From positions 124,001-188,000 of the forward strand of contig NZ_FUYX01000008.1 of the NCBI RefSeq assembly GCF_900168195.1: a stretch of DNA of 64,000 nt, read 5' to 3'. The position numbers were made by a program, and so were the translations under genes. How positions within the stretch are numbered: position 1 is the first letter of the stretch; the number at the start of each line of letters is the position of its first letter. Positions 17,653 to 26,675 of this stretch are shown here, one piece after another. The stretch is from Allobosea thiooxidans. GTDB taxonomy: Bacteria; Pseudomonadota; Alphaproteobacteria; Rhizobiales; Beijerinckiaceae. Under the pieces are notes generated by a model, which was not told where the DNA came from, did no database searches, and worked only from the letters and a program-made list of their open reading frames with translations.

Positions 17653-17664
17653 CTGTGATCACAG
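17653..17664. promoter_or_regulatory. Perfect palindrome, likely GntR operator
   Basis: CTGTGATCACAG is a perfect 12-bp dyad in the ~100-bp divergent region between the binding-protein gene and the GntR gene. FCD/FadR-type GntR proteins commonly bind short GT..AC-centred dyads such as this. The position, 15-26 bp before the regulator start, suits autoregulation and control of both directions. Binding is inferred. Confidence 0.6.
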
Positions 17665-17678
17665 TTAGGTTGGCAGAC

Positions 17679-18446
17679 ATGATTGCCCGAGTCCAGCCCC
17701 CCGCCGCCGAGTCCGGCAGCGGCACAGCCAAGCCCGCGGGGAAGCGGGCGGGGGATTTCTCCGCCCTCGACGAGATCGGCTCGCTGCCGCACGAGACGCT
17801 GGGCGAGCGCGTCACCGGCGAGCTGCGCGAGTTGCTGATCTCCGGAAAGCTGGCCCCGGGCGAGAAGCTCTCGCTCAGGCGCGTGGCCGAGGCGCTCGGC
17901 GTCTCGATGATGCCGGTCCGGGAGGCGGTGAGCCGGCTCGCGGCCGACCAGGCGCTGGAGGTGCTGCCGGGCCGGGCCGTGCGCGTGCCGGTGCTGACGC
18001 TGGCGCAGTTTCGCGAGCTGACGCGGATCCGCCTCGTCGTCGAGGGCTATGCCGCCGAGGAGGCGGCGAAGGTGGCTACGGTGGCGCAGATCGACGCGGT
18101 GAAGCGGCATGAAGCGGCCTTCCGCGCCGCCGCCAGCGCCGATCCACCGGACAGCGCCGCCGCGGTGGCCGCGAACCGCCATCTGCATTTCGCGCTCTAC
18201 GAGGCGGCGGGCATGCCGCTGCTGGTCGAGATGATCGGGCGCCTGTGGCTGAAGGTCGGGCCGATCCTCAATCTCGACATGCGTCATGAGCCGCGCCGGC
18301 TCGACGGCGGCAGCGCCGTGGTGGCGCATGAGGCTCTGATCGCGGCGCTGCGTGGGCGCGATCCCGCCGCGGCGCGCGTGGCGCTCGTCGAGGATATCCG
18401 GGCGGCCGCGGACCATATCGAACGTACGGCAAGGCTGGCGGAATGA
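17679..18446 (+). CDS. GntR family transcriptional regulator (FCD domain)
   Basis: About 255 residues. The winged helix (residues ~35-100) reads LGERVTGELRELLISGKLAP then LSLRRVAEALGVSMMPVREA. An all-helical FCD effector domain follows, with the metal/ligand region NRHLHFALYEAAGMPLL and AHEALIAALRGRDPAAARVA. The frame opens at GTG 17655 inside the palindrome, but ATG 17679 is more likely to be the start. It is divergent from the Liv/BKACE operon and probably senses its substrate or an intermediate. Confidence 0.88.
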   Translation: MIARVQPPAAESGSGTAKPAGKRAGDFSALDEIGSLPHETLGERVTGELRELLISGKLAPGEKLSLRRVAEALGVSMMPVREAVSRLAADQALEVLPGRAVRVPVLTLAQFRELTRIRLVVEGYAAEEAAKVATVAQIDAVKRHEAAFRAAASADPPDSAAAVAANRHLHFALYEAAGMPLLVEMIGRLWLKVGPILNLDMRHEPRRLDGGSAVVAHEALIAALRGRDPAAARVALVEDIRAAADHIERTARLAE

Positions 18447-18470
18447 CCGCCGGCATGAGGAGGGGCTGAC

Positions 18471-19247
18471 ATGGACCTGATGATCGACGGTTTGCGGGTG
18501 CTGGTGACGGCAGGCGCCGGCGGTATCGGCCGCGCCATCGCGCGCGCCTTCGCGGCGGAGGGGGCGAAGGTGCATGTCTGCGACGTCGACGAGGCGGCGC
18601 TCGCGGCGCTGGCCGAGAGCGACCCGGCGATCACGCGCTCGATCTGCGACGTCTCCGACCGCAAGGCGGTGGCGCGGCTGTTCGAGGAGGCTCTCGCCGC
18701 GCTCGGCGGGCTCGATTGCCTCGTCAACAATGCCGGCATCGCCGGCCCGACCGGCCGCGTCGACGAGATCGCGCCGGAGGACTGGGATTCCTGCCTCGCG
18801 GTCGACCTGACCGGGCAGTTCAACTGTACGCGGCTGGCGGTGGCGCATCTCAAGCAGTCGGGCAACGCCTCGATCGTCAACCTGTCGAGCCAGGCCGGCA
18901 AGCACGGTTTCCCGCTGCGCTCGCCCTATGGCGCGGCGAAATGGGGCGTCATCGGCTTCACCAAGGCGCTCTCGGCCGAGCTCGGCGAATTCGGCATCCG
19001 GGCCAATGCGATCTGTCCCGGCCTCGTCGAGGGGCCGCGCATCCAGAGCGTGATCGCCAACAAGGCGCGCAGCTTCAATGTCTCGCATGAGGAGATGACC
19101 GCGCGCCTCTTCGCCGGCGTCTCGATCAAGCGTTTCGTCGATCCGGCCGACATCGCCCGCCAGATCGTCTTCCTGGCTTCGCCCTTCGGCAAGACGATCT
19201 CCGGCCAGGAGATTTCCGTCTGCGGCGATACGCGTATGCTGGCATAG
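18471..19247 (+). CDS. Short-chain dehydrogenase/reductase (SDR)
   Basis: A 258-residue classical SDR. The cofactor motif VTAGAGGIGRAIARAF has Ala in place of the usual Gly in TGxxxGIG. NNAGIAGPTG, the catalytic Ser in NLSSQAGKHG and YGAAK are all present, and the end ISGQEISVCGDTRML is usual. CDVDE after strand 2 points to NAD(H) preference. It lies 24 bp after the GntR gene with GAGGGGCTGAC before the ATG. It may oxidise or reduce an intermediate of the neighbouring catabolic locus. Confidence 0.88.
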   Translation: MDLMIDGLRVLVTAGAGGIGRAIARAFAAEGAKVHVCDVDEAALAALAESDPAITRSICDVSDRKAVARLFEEALAALGGLDCLVNNAGIAGPTGRVDEIAPEDWDSCLAVDLTGQFNCTRLAVAHLKQSGNASIVNLSSQAGKHGFPLRSPYGAAKWGVIGFTKALSAELGEFGIRANAICPGLVEGPRIQSVIANKARSFNVSHEEMTARLFAGVSIKRFVDPADIARQIVFLASPFGKTISGQEISVCGDTRMLA

Positions 19248-19302
19248 GCGGCAGGTCCTTCCAGAGGGGCGGGATGCGCCGTCGGCTGCGAGGGACGCCA
19301 TC

Positions 19303-20262
19303 ATGATTCTGGTCTGCGGGGAGGCGCTGGTCGACCTGTTCGTCGGGGCGCCCGAGGGCGCCGAGATGCCGGCACGCGTGGTCGCGGGCGGCTCTCCGTT
19401 CAATGTCGCGATCGGCCTCGCCCGGCTCGGGGTCGCGGCCGGCTTCCTGGGCGGCGTCTCGAACGACCGCTTCGGCACGCTGCTCGCCGACATCCTGGCG
19501 AGCGAGGGCGTCGACGGCCGGTTCGTGGTCCGTACCGACCGGCTGACCACGATTTCCGCGGTTGCCACCGGCAAGGATGGCCATCCGAGCTACAGCTTCC
19601 ATGGCGAGGGCGCGGCCGACCGCTCGCTCACTTTGGACGACCTGCCCGCCGCGCTGCCCGAGACGATCGGCGCGCTCACTTTCGGCTCCTACACCATGGC
19701 CGTCGAGCCGGTCGGCTCCGCCTATGCGGCATTGGCGGAGCGGGAGAAGGGCAGGCGAGTCATCAGCGTCGACCCCAATCTGCGGCCGACCGCGATCGGC
19801 GACATGGCCGGCTGGCATGGCGCGGCCGAGCGCTTCTACCGCGCCGCGACCCTGATCAAGGCCAGCGAGGAGGACGTGCAGATCGCCTGGGACGGGCACA
19901 TCACCGTCGCGGAGGCGGCCGCCTACTGGCTCGATCTCGGCGCGCAGCTCGTGGTGGTGACCGCGGGCGAGCGGGGTGCCACCGCCTTCTCGGCGGCCGG
20001 GCGCGTCTCGGTGCCCGGAAGGCCGGTCGCGGTGCGCGACACGGTTGGGGCCGGCGACACCTTTCACGCGGCGCTGCTGGCCCGCCTGGCGCGGACCGGG
20101 CGGCTGAGCCCGGCTGCGATCGCGGGGCTCGATCTGCCGGCGCTCAAGGAACTGCTGACCTATGCGGTCGCGGCCGCGTCGATCACGGTCACGCGTTGCG
20201 GAGCGGACCTGCCCAGCGCCGCGGAGGTCGAGGCGCTGCTCTACGCGGCACCCGCCGGCTGA
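19303..20262 (+). CDS. PfkB family carbohydrate kinase (fructokinase-like)
   Basis: A 319-residue ribokinase-fold sugar kinase. It opens ILVCGEALVDLFVG; PfkB signature 1 is GGSPFNVAIGLARLG and signature 2 is DTVGAGDTFHAALLA with the catalytic Asp. SVDPNLRP is the usual central motif. Fructose or a 2-keto-3-deoxy sugar acid are possible substrates. It is 55 bp after the SDR and convergent with ackA, separated by only 15 bp. Confidence 0.88.
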   Translation: MILVCGEALVDLFVGAPEGAEMPARVVAGGSPFNVAIGLARLGVAAGFLGGVSNDRFGTLLADILASEGVDGRFVVRTDRLTTISAVATGKDGHPSYSFHGEGAADRSLTLDDLPAALPETIGALTFGSYTMAVEPVGSAYAALAEREKGRRVISVDPNLRPTAIGDMAGWHGAAERFYRAATLIKASEEDVQIAWDGHITVAEAAAYWLDLGAQLVVVTAGERGATAFSAAGRVSVPGRPVAVRDTVGAGDTFHAALLARLARTGRLSPAAIAGLDLPALKELLTYAVAAASITVTRCGADLPSAAEVEALLYAAPAG

Positions 20263-20277
20263 GCCGGCCGTCTTCGC

Positions 20278-21405
20278 TCAGGCCGAGGCGCGGCCGGCCT
20301 CGGCGAGGAGCGCCGAAGCCTGCATGGCCATGATGCGCTCCTCATTGGCCGCGATCACCTGGACCTCGAAGTCGCCGAGGAAGCGCAGGCGCTCGAGGAT
20401 GGCCGCCCGGACCGGCGCGGCATGCTCGCCGATGCCTCCGGTGAAGACGAGGCCATCGATCCCACCCATGGCCGCCGCCATCGCGGCGGCGAACTGGGCG
20501 ACCTTGAGCGCGAAATAGTCGAGGGCGAAACGCGCCTGCGGGTCGTCGCTCGCGAGCAGCGTCTCGACGTCGTTGCTCAGCCCGGACAGGCCGAGCAGGC
20601 CCGAGCGCTCATAAAGGGCGGCCGAGACCTCTTCGGAGCTCATGCCGAGCGCCTGCAGCATGTAGAGCATCGCGCCGGGGTCGAGCGCCCCGCAGCGCGT
20701 CCCCATCGGCAGGCCGTCGAGCGCGGTCATGCCCATGGTGGTGTCGACGCTGCGGCCGCCGCTGATGGCGCAGAGGCTGGCGCCGTTGCCGAGATGGGCC
20801 GCGACGACGCGTCCGGCATGGAGGACGGGGTGCCGCTCCGCCAGCACGCTCGCGACCCATTCATAGGACAGGCCGTGGAAGCCGTAGCGGCGAATGCCCT
20901 GGTCGCGCAGGCTCTTCTCGAGGGCGAAGTGATGCGTCAGCGGTCCGTGGCAGGCGTGGAAGGCGGTGTCGAAGCAGGCGATGTTGGGGATCGCGCCGAG
21001 GAGGCGCCGGGCGGCCGCGACGGCGGCGAGATTATGTGGCTGGTGGAGCGGCGCCAGCGGCGAGAGGCGCGTCAGTGCATCGAAGACGGCGGGGGTGATC
21101 ACGGTCGGCGCGGCATAGCTTTCGCCACCATGCACGATGCGGTGCGCCACGGCGCGCATGCGCCAGCCGTCGTCGTGGCGGTCGACGAAGGCGAGAACGG
21201 CTCTGAGCGCCGTGTCGTGGTCGCAGGCGGGCTGCAGCGCGACGCGCTCGCGCGTGCCGTCCGCGAGGCTCGCATCCATGGTCGGGGCTTCCTCCCCGAG
21301 GCGCACGGCCTTGCCGCGCGCCAGCACGCTGAGGTCGTCGCTGCGGAAGACCTGGAACTTCAGGCTGGAGGAGCCGGCGTTGAGGACGAGGATGGTGTCG
21401 ATCAC
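20278..21405 (-). CDS. ackA: Acetate kinase
   Basis: A 375-residue ASKHA-fold kinase: acetate + ATP = acetyl phosphate + ADP. Visible motifs are LVLNAGSSSLKFQVF at the N-terminus, HRIVHGGESY, the catalytic Asp in CFDTAFHACHG, AHLGNGASLCAISGGRSVDT, GTRCGALDPG and VFTGGIGEHA. Length is slightly under the usual ~400. It overlaps the upstream phosphotransacetylase gene by ATGA, giving the Ack-Pta pathway between acetyl-CoA and acetate. Butyrate or propionate use cannot be excluded. Confidence 0.93.
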   Translation of the reverse strand: MIDTILVLNAGSSSLKFQVFRSDDLSVLARGKAVRLGEEAPTMDASLADGTRERVALQPACDHDTALRAVLAFVDRHDDGWRMRAVAHRIVHGGESYAAPTVITPAVFDALTRLSPLAPLHQPHNLAAVAAARRLLGAIPNIACFDTAFHACHGPLTHHFALEKSLRDQGIRRYGFHGLSYEWVASVLAERHPVLHAGRVVAAHLGNGASLCAISGGRSVDTTMGMTALDGLPMGTRCGALDPGAMLYMLQALGMSSEEVSAALYERSGLLGLSGLSNDVETLLASDDPQARFALDYFALKVAQFAAAMAAAMGGIDGLVFTGGIGEHAAPVRAAILERLRFLGDFEVQVIAANEERIMAMQASALLAEAGRASA

Positions 21406-22349
21406 TTGATCTGCCCCGTGCGGCGCGCCTCGGCCAGGAGCACGGCGAGGACGCAGGAAAGCAGGCGCGCGCGCAGATTGTCGGCGCGGCTCGTCAGGAT
21501 GATCGGCACCCGCGCGCCGAGCACGATGCCGGCGGCGTCGGCGCCGCCGAGGAAGGTGAGCTGCTTGGCCAGCATGTTGCCGGCCTCGATCTCAGGCACG
21601 AGCAGGATGTCGGCATGGCCGGCGACGGCCGAGACGATGCCCTTCTCCTTGGCTGCCGCGGCGCTGATCGCGTTGTCGAAGGCGAGCGGCCCGTCGACAT
21701 GGGCGCCGGTGATCTGGCCGCGATCGGCCATCTTCGAGAGCGCGGCGGCATCGAGCGTCGCGTCCATGCGCGGGTTGACGGTCTCGACCGCCGCCAGCAC
21801 CGCGACCTTCGGCAGGTCGTCGCCGCCGCCGAGCGCGACATGCCAGAGATTGACGGCGTTCTGGACGATGTCGGCCTTGGTGGCGAGGTCGGGCGAGATG
21901 TTGACCGCCGCATCGGTGATGATGAAGGGCTTGGGGTAGCTCTCGATATGCATGACGAAGGCATGCGAGATGCGCCGCTCGGTCCGCAGGCCGGATTCGG
22001 CATGCACGACGGCGCCGAGAAGCTCGTCGGTGTGCAGCGAGCCCTTCATCAGCGCTCCGAGCTCGCCGGCGGCCGCCAGCGAGACGGCCTTGGCCGCCGC
22101 CTCATGGCTGTGCTCGGTGTCGATGACCGGCCAGGGCGAGATGTCGATGCCGGCCTCCAGCGCCGCGGCATGGATGCGCGCGGCCGGGCCGATCAGGACC
22201 GGCTCGATCAGCTGCTCGCTGACCGCATCGGCGATGGCCTCGATCACATTGGCCTTGACGGGATGCACCACCCCGGTGCGCACCGCCGGGAGGTCCTCGC
22301 AGCGGCCGAGGGCGAGCTGGAAATATTCGGAGGCGGACAGCGTCGTCAT
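21402..22349 (-). CDS. Phosphate acetyl/butyryltransferase
   Basis: A 315-residue PTA_PTB family protein (short form, no N-terminal DRTGG domain). Motifs: TGVVHPVKANVIEAIADAV near the N-terminus, MKGSLHTDELLGAVV, FIITDAAVNISPDLATKADI, ILLVPEIEAGNMLAKQL and AAGIVLGARVPIILTSRAD. It interconverts acyl-CoA and acyl phosphate for the acyl kinase just downstream. The short form also occurs in phosphobutyryltransferases, so chain length is open. It lies 57 bp after the PhaC-like gene. Confidence 0.88.
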   Translation of the reverse strand: MTTLSASEYFQLALGRCEDLPAVRTGVVHPVKANVIEAIADAVSEQLIEPVLIGPAARIHAAALEAGIDISPWPVIDTEHSHEAAAKAVSLAAAGELGALMKGSLHTDELLGAVVHAESGLRTERRISHAFVMHIESYPKPFIITDAAVNISPDLATKADIVQNAVNLWHVALGGGDDLPKVAVLAAVETVNPRMDATLDAAALSKMADRGQITGAHVDGPLAFDNAISAAAAKEKGIVSAVAGHADILLVPEIEAGNMLAKQLTFLGGADAAGIVLGARVPIILTSRADNLRARLLSCVLAVLLAEARRTGQIK

Positions 22350-22406
22350 GGCGCGGGAGGCTCCGGGGCGCGGGGAGGTTTCGGATGCGGGGCGATGCGG
22401 GCGGGC

Positions 22407-23528
22407 CTAGCTCTGCCGGCCGATCCAGCGGGCGATTCCGGGCCAGGTCTCGCCAAGCGTCTTGCGGCCCATGAACAGGCCGATATGGCCGCCGGGCACC
22501 AGCTTCTGCTCGATCTTCTTCTTCGGCGTGCCGACGAGATCCTCCGCCGCGAAGACCTGCTCGCGCGTGGTGATGTCGTCCTCCGCGCCGGCCAGGAGAT
22601 AGACCGGGCAGGTCACGTCCTTCAGGCTGAGGCGCCGGCCGAGGCCGACGAACTCGCCCTTGGCGAAGCGGTTCTCCTTGAAGATCTGCTCGATGGCCTG
22701 GAGGTAGTAGACACCGGGCAGGTCGAGCGGATTCTCGTACCAGGCCGCGAAGGTCTCGGTCCGGTCGAGATAGTTCTTGTCGGCGATGTTCTGGTAGAGC
22801 CGGACGAACTTGTCGACGTAGTGCTCGGACGGATGCATGTTCTTCCAGCCTGCGAGCATGAAGCGGCCCGGCATCAGCCCGCGGCCCGTGCGCACCATGG
22901 CGCGATAGCTCTTGAGCGGCATGGTCTTGGCCATCTGCTTGATCGGCCCGTCGCCGGCATCGGCGTCGATCGGCGCGCCGGCCAGGACGAGCGACTTCAC
23001 CTTGTGCGGGAAGCGGGAAGCGAGCATCGCGCTCAGCCAGCCGCCCTGGCAGAGGCCGACGAGATGCACGACGCCGCCGAGATCGTCGATCGCGGCGTTG
23101 AGCTCGGCCAGATAGGTGTCGATGCTGAAATAGCGCATCTCCTGCGTCGCCGGCTTCCAGTCGGTGACGAGGACATGGTCGAGGCCGTTGGCGAGCAGCG
23201 TCTCGACGAGGCTCTGGCCCTTGTCGTAGTCGGCGATGGTGGCGCCGTGCCCGGCATAGGGCGCGTCGACCAGGACGGGGACGCCGCCGGCTTTCGCCCT
23301 GCCGAATTCGCGCAGCCGCATCGTCGCCAGGTCGAGACGCACCGTGTTGGGCGTCGCCCAGTCGGGCGGCGGGGGGCGGGTGATCTTCACCGCCTCGGTG
23401 AGGAAGTCGAGGTTGCGCTCGGTCAGGCGCAGGGCGGCGTCGACCGGCCAGAACCAGGGCAGGGTGAGCTCATCGGAGCCGCTCGCCGGCTGGTGGGTTG
23501 CCTTGGTCGCGTTGCGGCTGGTGGCCAT
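22407..23528 (-). CDS. PHA synthase / PHA depolymerase-like alpha/beta hydrolase
   Basis: A 373-residue alpha/beta-hydrolase related to class III PhaC. The nucleophile is a Cys in LVGLCQGGWLSA (GxCxG box). The catalytic Asp lies in LLAGAEDDIT and the His in VPGGHIGLFMGRKT. DLPGVYYLQAIEQIFKENRF is conserved in the family. It lacks the ~200-residue N-terminal domain of class I synthases and no PhaE partner is next to it. Intracellular depolymerases also use GxCxG, so either direction is possible. ATG 23528 is chosen; longer frames are shadows. It is probably co-transcribed with pta-ackA. Confidence 0.78.
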   Translation of the reverse strand: MATSRNATKATHQPASGSDELTLPWFWPVDAALRLTERNLDFLTEAVKITRPPPPDWATPNTVRLDLATMRLREFGRAKAGGVPVLVDAPYAGHGATIADYDKGQSLVETLLANGLDHVLVTDWKPATQEMRYFSIDTYLAELNAAIDDLGGVVHLVGLCQGGWLSAMLASRFPHKVKSLVLAGAPIDADAGDGPIKQMAKTMPLKSYRAMVRTGRGLMPGRFMLAGWKNMHPSEHYVDKFVRLYQNIADKNYLDRTETFAAWYENPLDLPGVYYLQAIEQIFKENRFAKGEFVGLGRRLSLKDVTCPVYLLAGAEDDITTREQVFAAEDLVGTPKKKIEQKLVPGGHIGLFMGRKTLGETWPGIARWIGRQS

Positions 23529-23611
23529 GGTCGAAGCACCCGCTTTCTCGATCGGCAGCGAAAGGTAGACAGCCGATCCTGCCGAGGCAACCGCGACAGC
23601 CTTGCGACAGG

Positions 23612-25504
23612 TCAAACCTCGCCAGCGATGCGCGGCGTCGGGACGGTCGCTCTTGCGTGGCCAGGCTCCATCGGGCCGACCAGCGTACGCAAGGCGTTGA
23701 CGATCACGGCGATGTCGATGCCCTGCTGCAGGAAGGCCCCGGCGACGGGCGGGATGTAGCCGAAGGCGGCGAAGATCATCGCAATGCCGGAGAGGCCGAG
23801 GCCGACGACGATGCTCTGCAGCGCGATCGCCCGCGTCCGCTGCGCGATTGAAACCGCTTCCGCGACGCGGTCGATCCGGTCGACGAGGATCACGACATCG
23901 GCGGCCTCGGAGGAGGCGGTCGCGCCGCGGGCGCCCATCGCCACGCCGACATTGGCGGCGGCCAGCGCCGGGGCGTCGTTGAGGCCGTCCCCGATCATCA
24001 CGGTCGGCTGCCGGGCCTGCTCGGCGGCGACGGCGGCGACCTTTTCCGCCGGGCTGCAATCGGCCCGGACCTCGTCGATGGCGAGCTGGGCGGCGACCGC
24101 CTGCGCCGTCTCGGCGTCGTCCCCGGTCACCATCAGGATGCGACTGACGCCAGCCGCGTGCAGGCGTTGCAAGGTGGCGGCGGCGTCGGCGCGCACCGCG
24201 TCCGCCATGGCGAGGAACCCGACCGGCTTGCCCTCGACGGCGATGAAGACGGCGAGCGCCGCCGCCATGTCGCCGCTCGTCCCGGCCGATGCCGCCCAGG
24301 GGGGAAGGGGCCCGTCGCCCAGCACGAGGCGGCGCGAGCCGGCGCGGACATGCCGGCCGTCCACGACGCCTTCGAGGCCGGAGCCGCGATATTCCCGCAC
24401 CGCGGTCGGCTGGGACAGGGGCAGGCGCTTCTGATGCGCCAGCGTGACCAGCGTCTCGGCGAGGACATGGTGCGAGGCCTGCTCGAGCGAGGCGACGAGG
24501 CGCAGGATCTCGCCCGGCTCGACCTCCGGCGCCGTGTCCAGCGCGATCAGCCGGGCGCCGCCCTCGGTCAGGGTGCCGGTCTTGTCGAAGATCGCGGTGC
24601 GGACCTGGCCGAGCGCCTCGATGGCGGAGCTGCCCTTCATCAGGATGCCGGAGCGGGCGGCGCGCGAGACGCCGCCGATGAAGGCGACCGGCGCGGCGAG
24701 GATCAGCGGGCAGGGCGTGGCGACGACGAGCACCGCGAGCGCGCGGATCGGATCACCCGAGAGCCACCAGGCCAAGCCGGCGACGATCAGCGTCGCCGGC
24801 AGGAGCAGCAGCGCGAAGCGATCGGCCATGCGGATGAAGGGCGCCTTCGCGGTCTGCGCCGCCTCCACCATCCGGACGATGCCGGCATAGGTGCTCTCAT
24901 GCGCCGCCGCCGAGGCGCGGTAGCGGAAGGCCTCGCCGGCATTGACGGTGCCGCTGCGCAGCGCCTCGCCGCGCGCCCTCGTCTCCGGCAGGGGCTCGCC
25001 GGTGACGGCGGATTCGTCCAGCTTGGCACGGGCATCGAGCAGTTCGCCGTCGACCGGCAGCAATTCGCCGGCGCGGACCAACAGCTCGTCGCCGGGCGCG
25101 ACGTCCTCGGCGGCGATATCGACCAGGCCGCCGGCCTCCTGGCGGTGGGCGATGCGCGGTGTCCGGTCGCGCAGCGAGCGCAGCTCGCGCTCGGCCCGGC
25201 CGCGCGCATAGTCCTCCAGCAGGTTGCCGCCGGAATACATCATGGCGACGACCGCGCCGGCGAGCGGTTCGCCCATGGCGATGGACGCGATCATCGCCAC
25301 GAGCGCGATCGCATCGACGCCAAGTCGCCCGGCCAGCATGTCCCGCAGCATCGAGACCGCGAGCGCCACCGCGACCGGAATGGTGGCGGCCGTCCAGATC
25401 TGGTCCGGCGACCAGCCTCCTCCGAAGCGGTCGACGAAAAATCCGGCGACGGCGCCGGCCAGCGCGATGGCGAACAGGCTCAGATGGATGACCATGTCAG
25501 GCAT
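23612..25504 (-). CDS. P1B-type heavy-metal transporting ATPase with TPC motif
   Basis: A 630-residue P-type ATPase. The actuator loop has DESAVTGEPLP, the transmembrane metal motif is ATPCPLILAAP, the phosphorylation site is FDKTGTLTEGG, and the hinge is MIGDGLNDAPALAAANVGVA. The membrane Cys motif is TPC followed by Pro-Leu rather than CPC, a variant reported for the less-studied P1B-5 group (Fe/Ni in some reports). There is no N-terminal CxxC or His-rich metal-binding domain and no C-terminal hemerythrin domain. It starts 36 bp after the ABC-2 gene, so it may share an operon with the exporter. Confidence 0.88.
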   Translation of the reverse strand: MPDMVIHLSLFAIALAGAVAGFFVDRFGGGWSPDQIWTAATIPVAVALAVSMLRDMLAGRLGVDAIALVAMIASIAMGEPLAGAVVAMMYSGGNLLEDYARGRAERELRSLRDRTPRIAHRQEAGGLVDIAAEDVAPGDELLVRAGELLPVDGELLDARAKLDESAVTGEPLPETRARGEALRSGTVNAGEAFRYRASAAAHESTYAGIVRMVEAAQTAKAPFIRMADRFALLLLPATLIVAGLAWWLSGDPIRALAVLVVATPCPLILAAPVAFIGGVSRAARSGILMKGSSAIEALGQVRTAIFDKTGTLTEGGARLIALDTAPEVEPGEILRLVASLEQASHHVLAETLVTLAHQKRLPLSQPTAVREYRGSGLEGVVDGRHVRAGSRRLVLGDGPLPPWAASAGTSGDMAAALAVFIAVEGKPVGFLAMADAVRADAAATLQRLHAAGVSRILMVTGDDAETAQAVAAQLAIDEVRADCSPAEKVAAVAAEQARQPTVMIGDGLNDAPALAAANVGVAMGARGATASSEAADVVILVDRIDRVAEAVSIAQRTRAIALQSIVVGLGLSGIAMIFAAFGYIPPVAGAFLQQGIDIAVIVNALRTLVGPMEPGHARATVPTPRIAGEV

Positions 25505-25540
25505 CGGGGCCGCTCCGGTTTCGCCTCTTGCCGGTCTCGT

Positions 25541-26674
25541 TCATGCGAAGATCACCTTGCGGAAGCGGGCGAGCGCGAAGGCGAAATAGGCCGTCCCGAT
25601 CGCGATGATCTTGGCGATCTCGGGCCAGACCACGTCGAACCCGGCGCCGCGATAGAGCACGCCCTGCGAGAAGGAGACGAAATGCGGCGTCGGGCTGAAG
25701 ATCTGCATGATCCATTGCAGCCAGACCGGCATGCTCTCCATCGGCGTCGTCGCGCCCGAGAGCAGCTGGGTGACGACGAAGACCGGGATGGCGAGCAGGC
25801 CGAACTGCCCCATCGTTGTCGCCAGCGTGCCGAGCAGGATGCCGAGCGCCGCCACCGAGAAGGCGTAGATCGCGGTTCCGACGACGAAGAGCAGGAGCGA
25901 GCCGGTGATCGGGACGCCGAGCGCCCATTCGACGACGAGCACGAGCGAGGCCACAGCCGCGACCAGGATGACGAGTGCATTCGCCACCATCTTGGCGAGC
26001 ATGATCTCGACGGGCGTGACCGGCATCACCAGCAGATGCTCGACCGTGCCCTGCTCGCGCTCGCGGATCAGCGCCGCGCCGGTGAGGATGATGGTCAGCA
26101 GGGTGACGTTGTTGAGCACCTGCATGACCGAGCTGAACCAGCCCGAGTCGAGATTGGGGTTGAAGCGGGCCCGCACCACCAGATTGATCGGCAACGAGGT
26201 GGCCGTCTCGCGCCCGGCCTGACGGTTCGCGATCTCCTGGGCGATGATCTGCTGGATGTAGACCGTGCCGTTTCCGGCCTGGGTCATCGCGGTGGCGTCG
26301 ATGTTGAGCTGCAGCGCCGCCTGCCGCCCGGCTTGCAGGTCGGCCTGGAAGTTGGGCGGGATCTCGAGCACGAAGACGAGCCGCCCCGAATTCATCTCGT
26401 CGTCGATCTGGTTGGCGGCGATGCGCTTCGAGACCTTGAAGAGCGGCGGGCCGAAGGCACCGAGCAGGCTGCGCGAGAAATCCGACTGGTCCTCGTCGAC
26501 GATGCCGATGGTGAGGTCGCGCGCCTCGAGCTTCACGCCGGTCGCCACCGTGTAGACGGCGATGCTGAAGGTGTAGACCACCAGCACCAGCATGATCGGG
26601 TCGGCCCGCAGGCTGCGCAGCTCCTTGACGACGAGGCGCAGGATGTTCTGGAGATGGATGACGAGCGCGGCCAT
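25541..26674 (-). CDS. ABC-2 type exporter permease (YhhJ/YbhR-like)
   Basis: A 377-residue ABC-2 membrane protein. One N-terminal helix is followed by a large periplasmic domain (residues ~50-170, with LTIGIVDEDQSDFSRSLLGA), then about five helices with the conserved LIREREQGTVEHLLVMPVTP and a C-terminal GATTPMESMPVWLQ loop. It is one base away from the RbbA-like gene and forms the second permease of an HlyD-RbbA-YhhJ type exporter. The substrate is unknown. Confidence 0.9.
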   Translation of the reverse strand: MAALVIHLQNILRLVVKELRSLRADPIMLVLVVYTFSIAVYTVATGVKLEARDLTIGIVDEDQSDFSRSLLGAFGPPLFKVSKRIAANQIDDEMNSGRLVFVLEIPPNFQADLQAGRQAALQLNIDATAMTQAGNGTVYIQQIIAQEIANRQAGRETATSLPINLVVRARFNPNLDSGWFSSVMQVLNNVTLLTIILTGAALIREREQGTVEHLLVMPVTPVEIMLAKMVANALVILVAAVASLVLVVEWALGVPITGSLLLFVVGTAIYAFSVAALGILLGTLATTMGQFGLLAIPVFVVTQLLSGATTPMESMPVWLQWIMQIFSPTPHFVSFSQGVLYRGAGFDVVWPEIAKIIAIGTAYFAFALARFRKVIFA

Positions 26675-26675
26675 C

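Noticed and set aside
17655..17678. GTG 17655 as start of the GntR gene
   Set aside because: It lies inside the operator palindrome and adds only eight residues; ATG 17679 gives a normal N-terminus.
22407..24059. 550-codon extension of the PhaC-like gene upstream of 23528
   Set aside because: The extra N-terminus is Arg-rich, overlaps the P-type ATPase gene and resembles nothing; family length fits the ATG at 23528.
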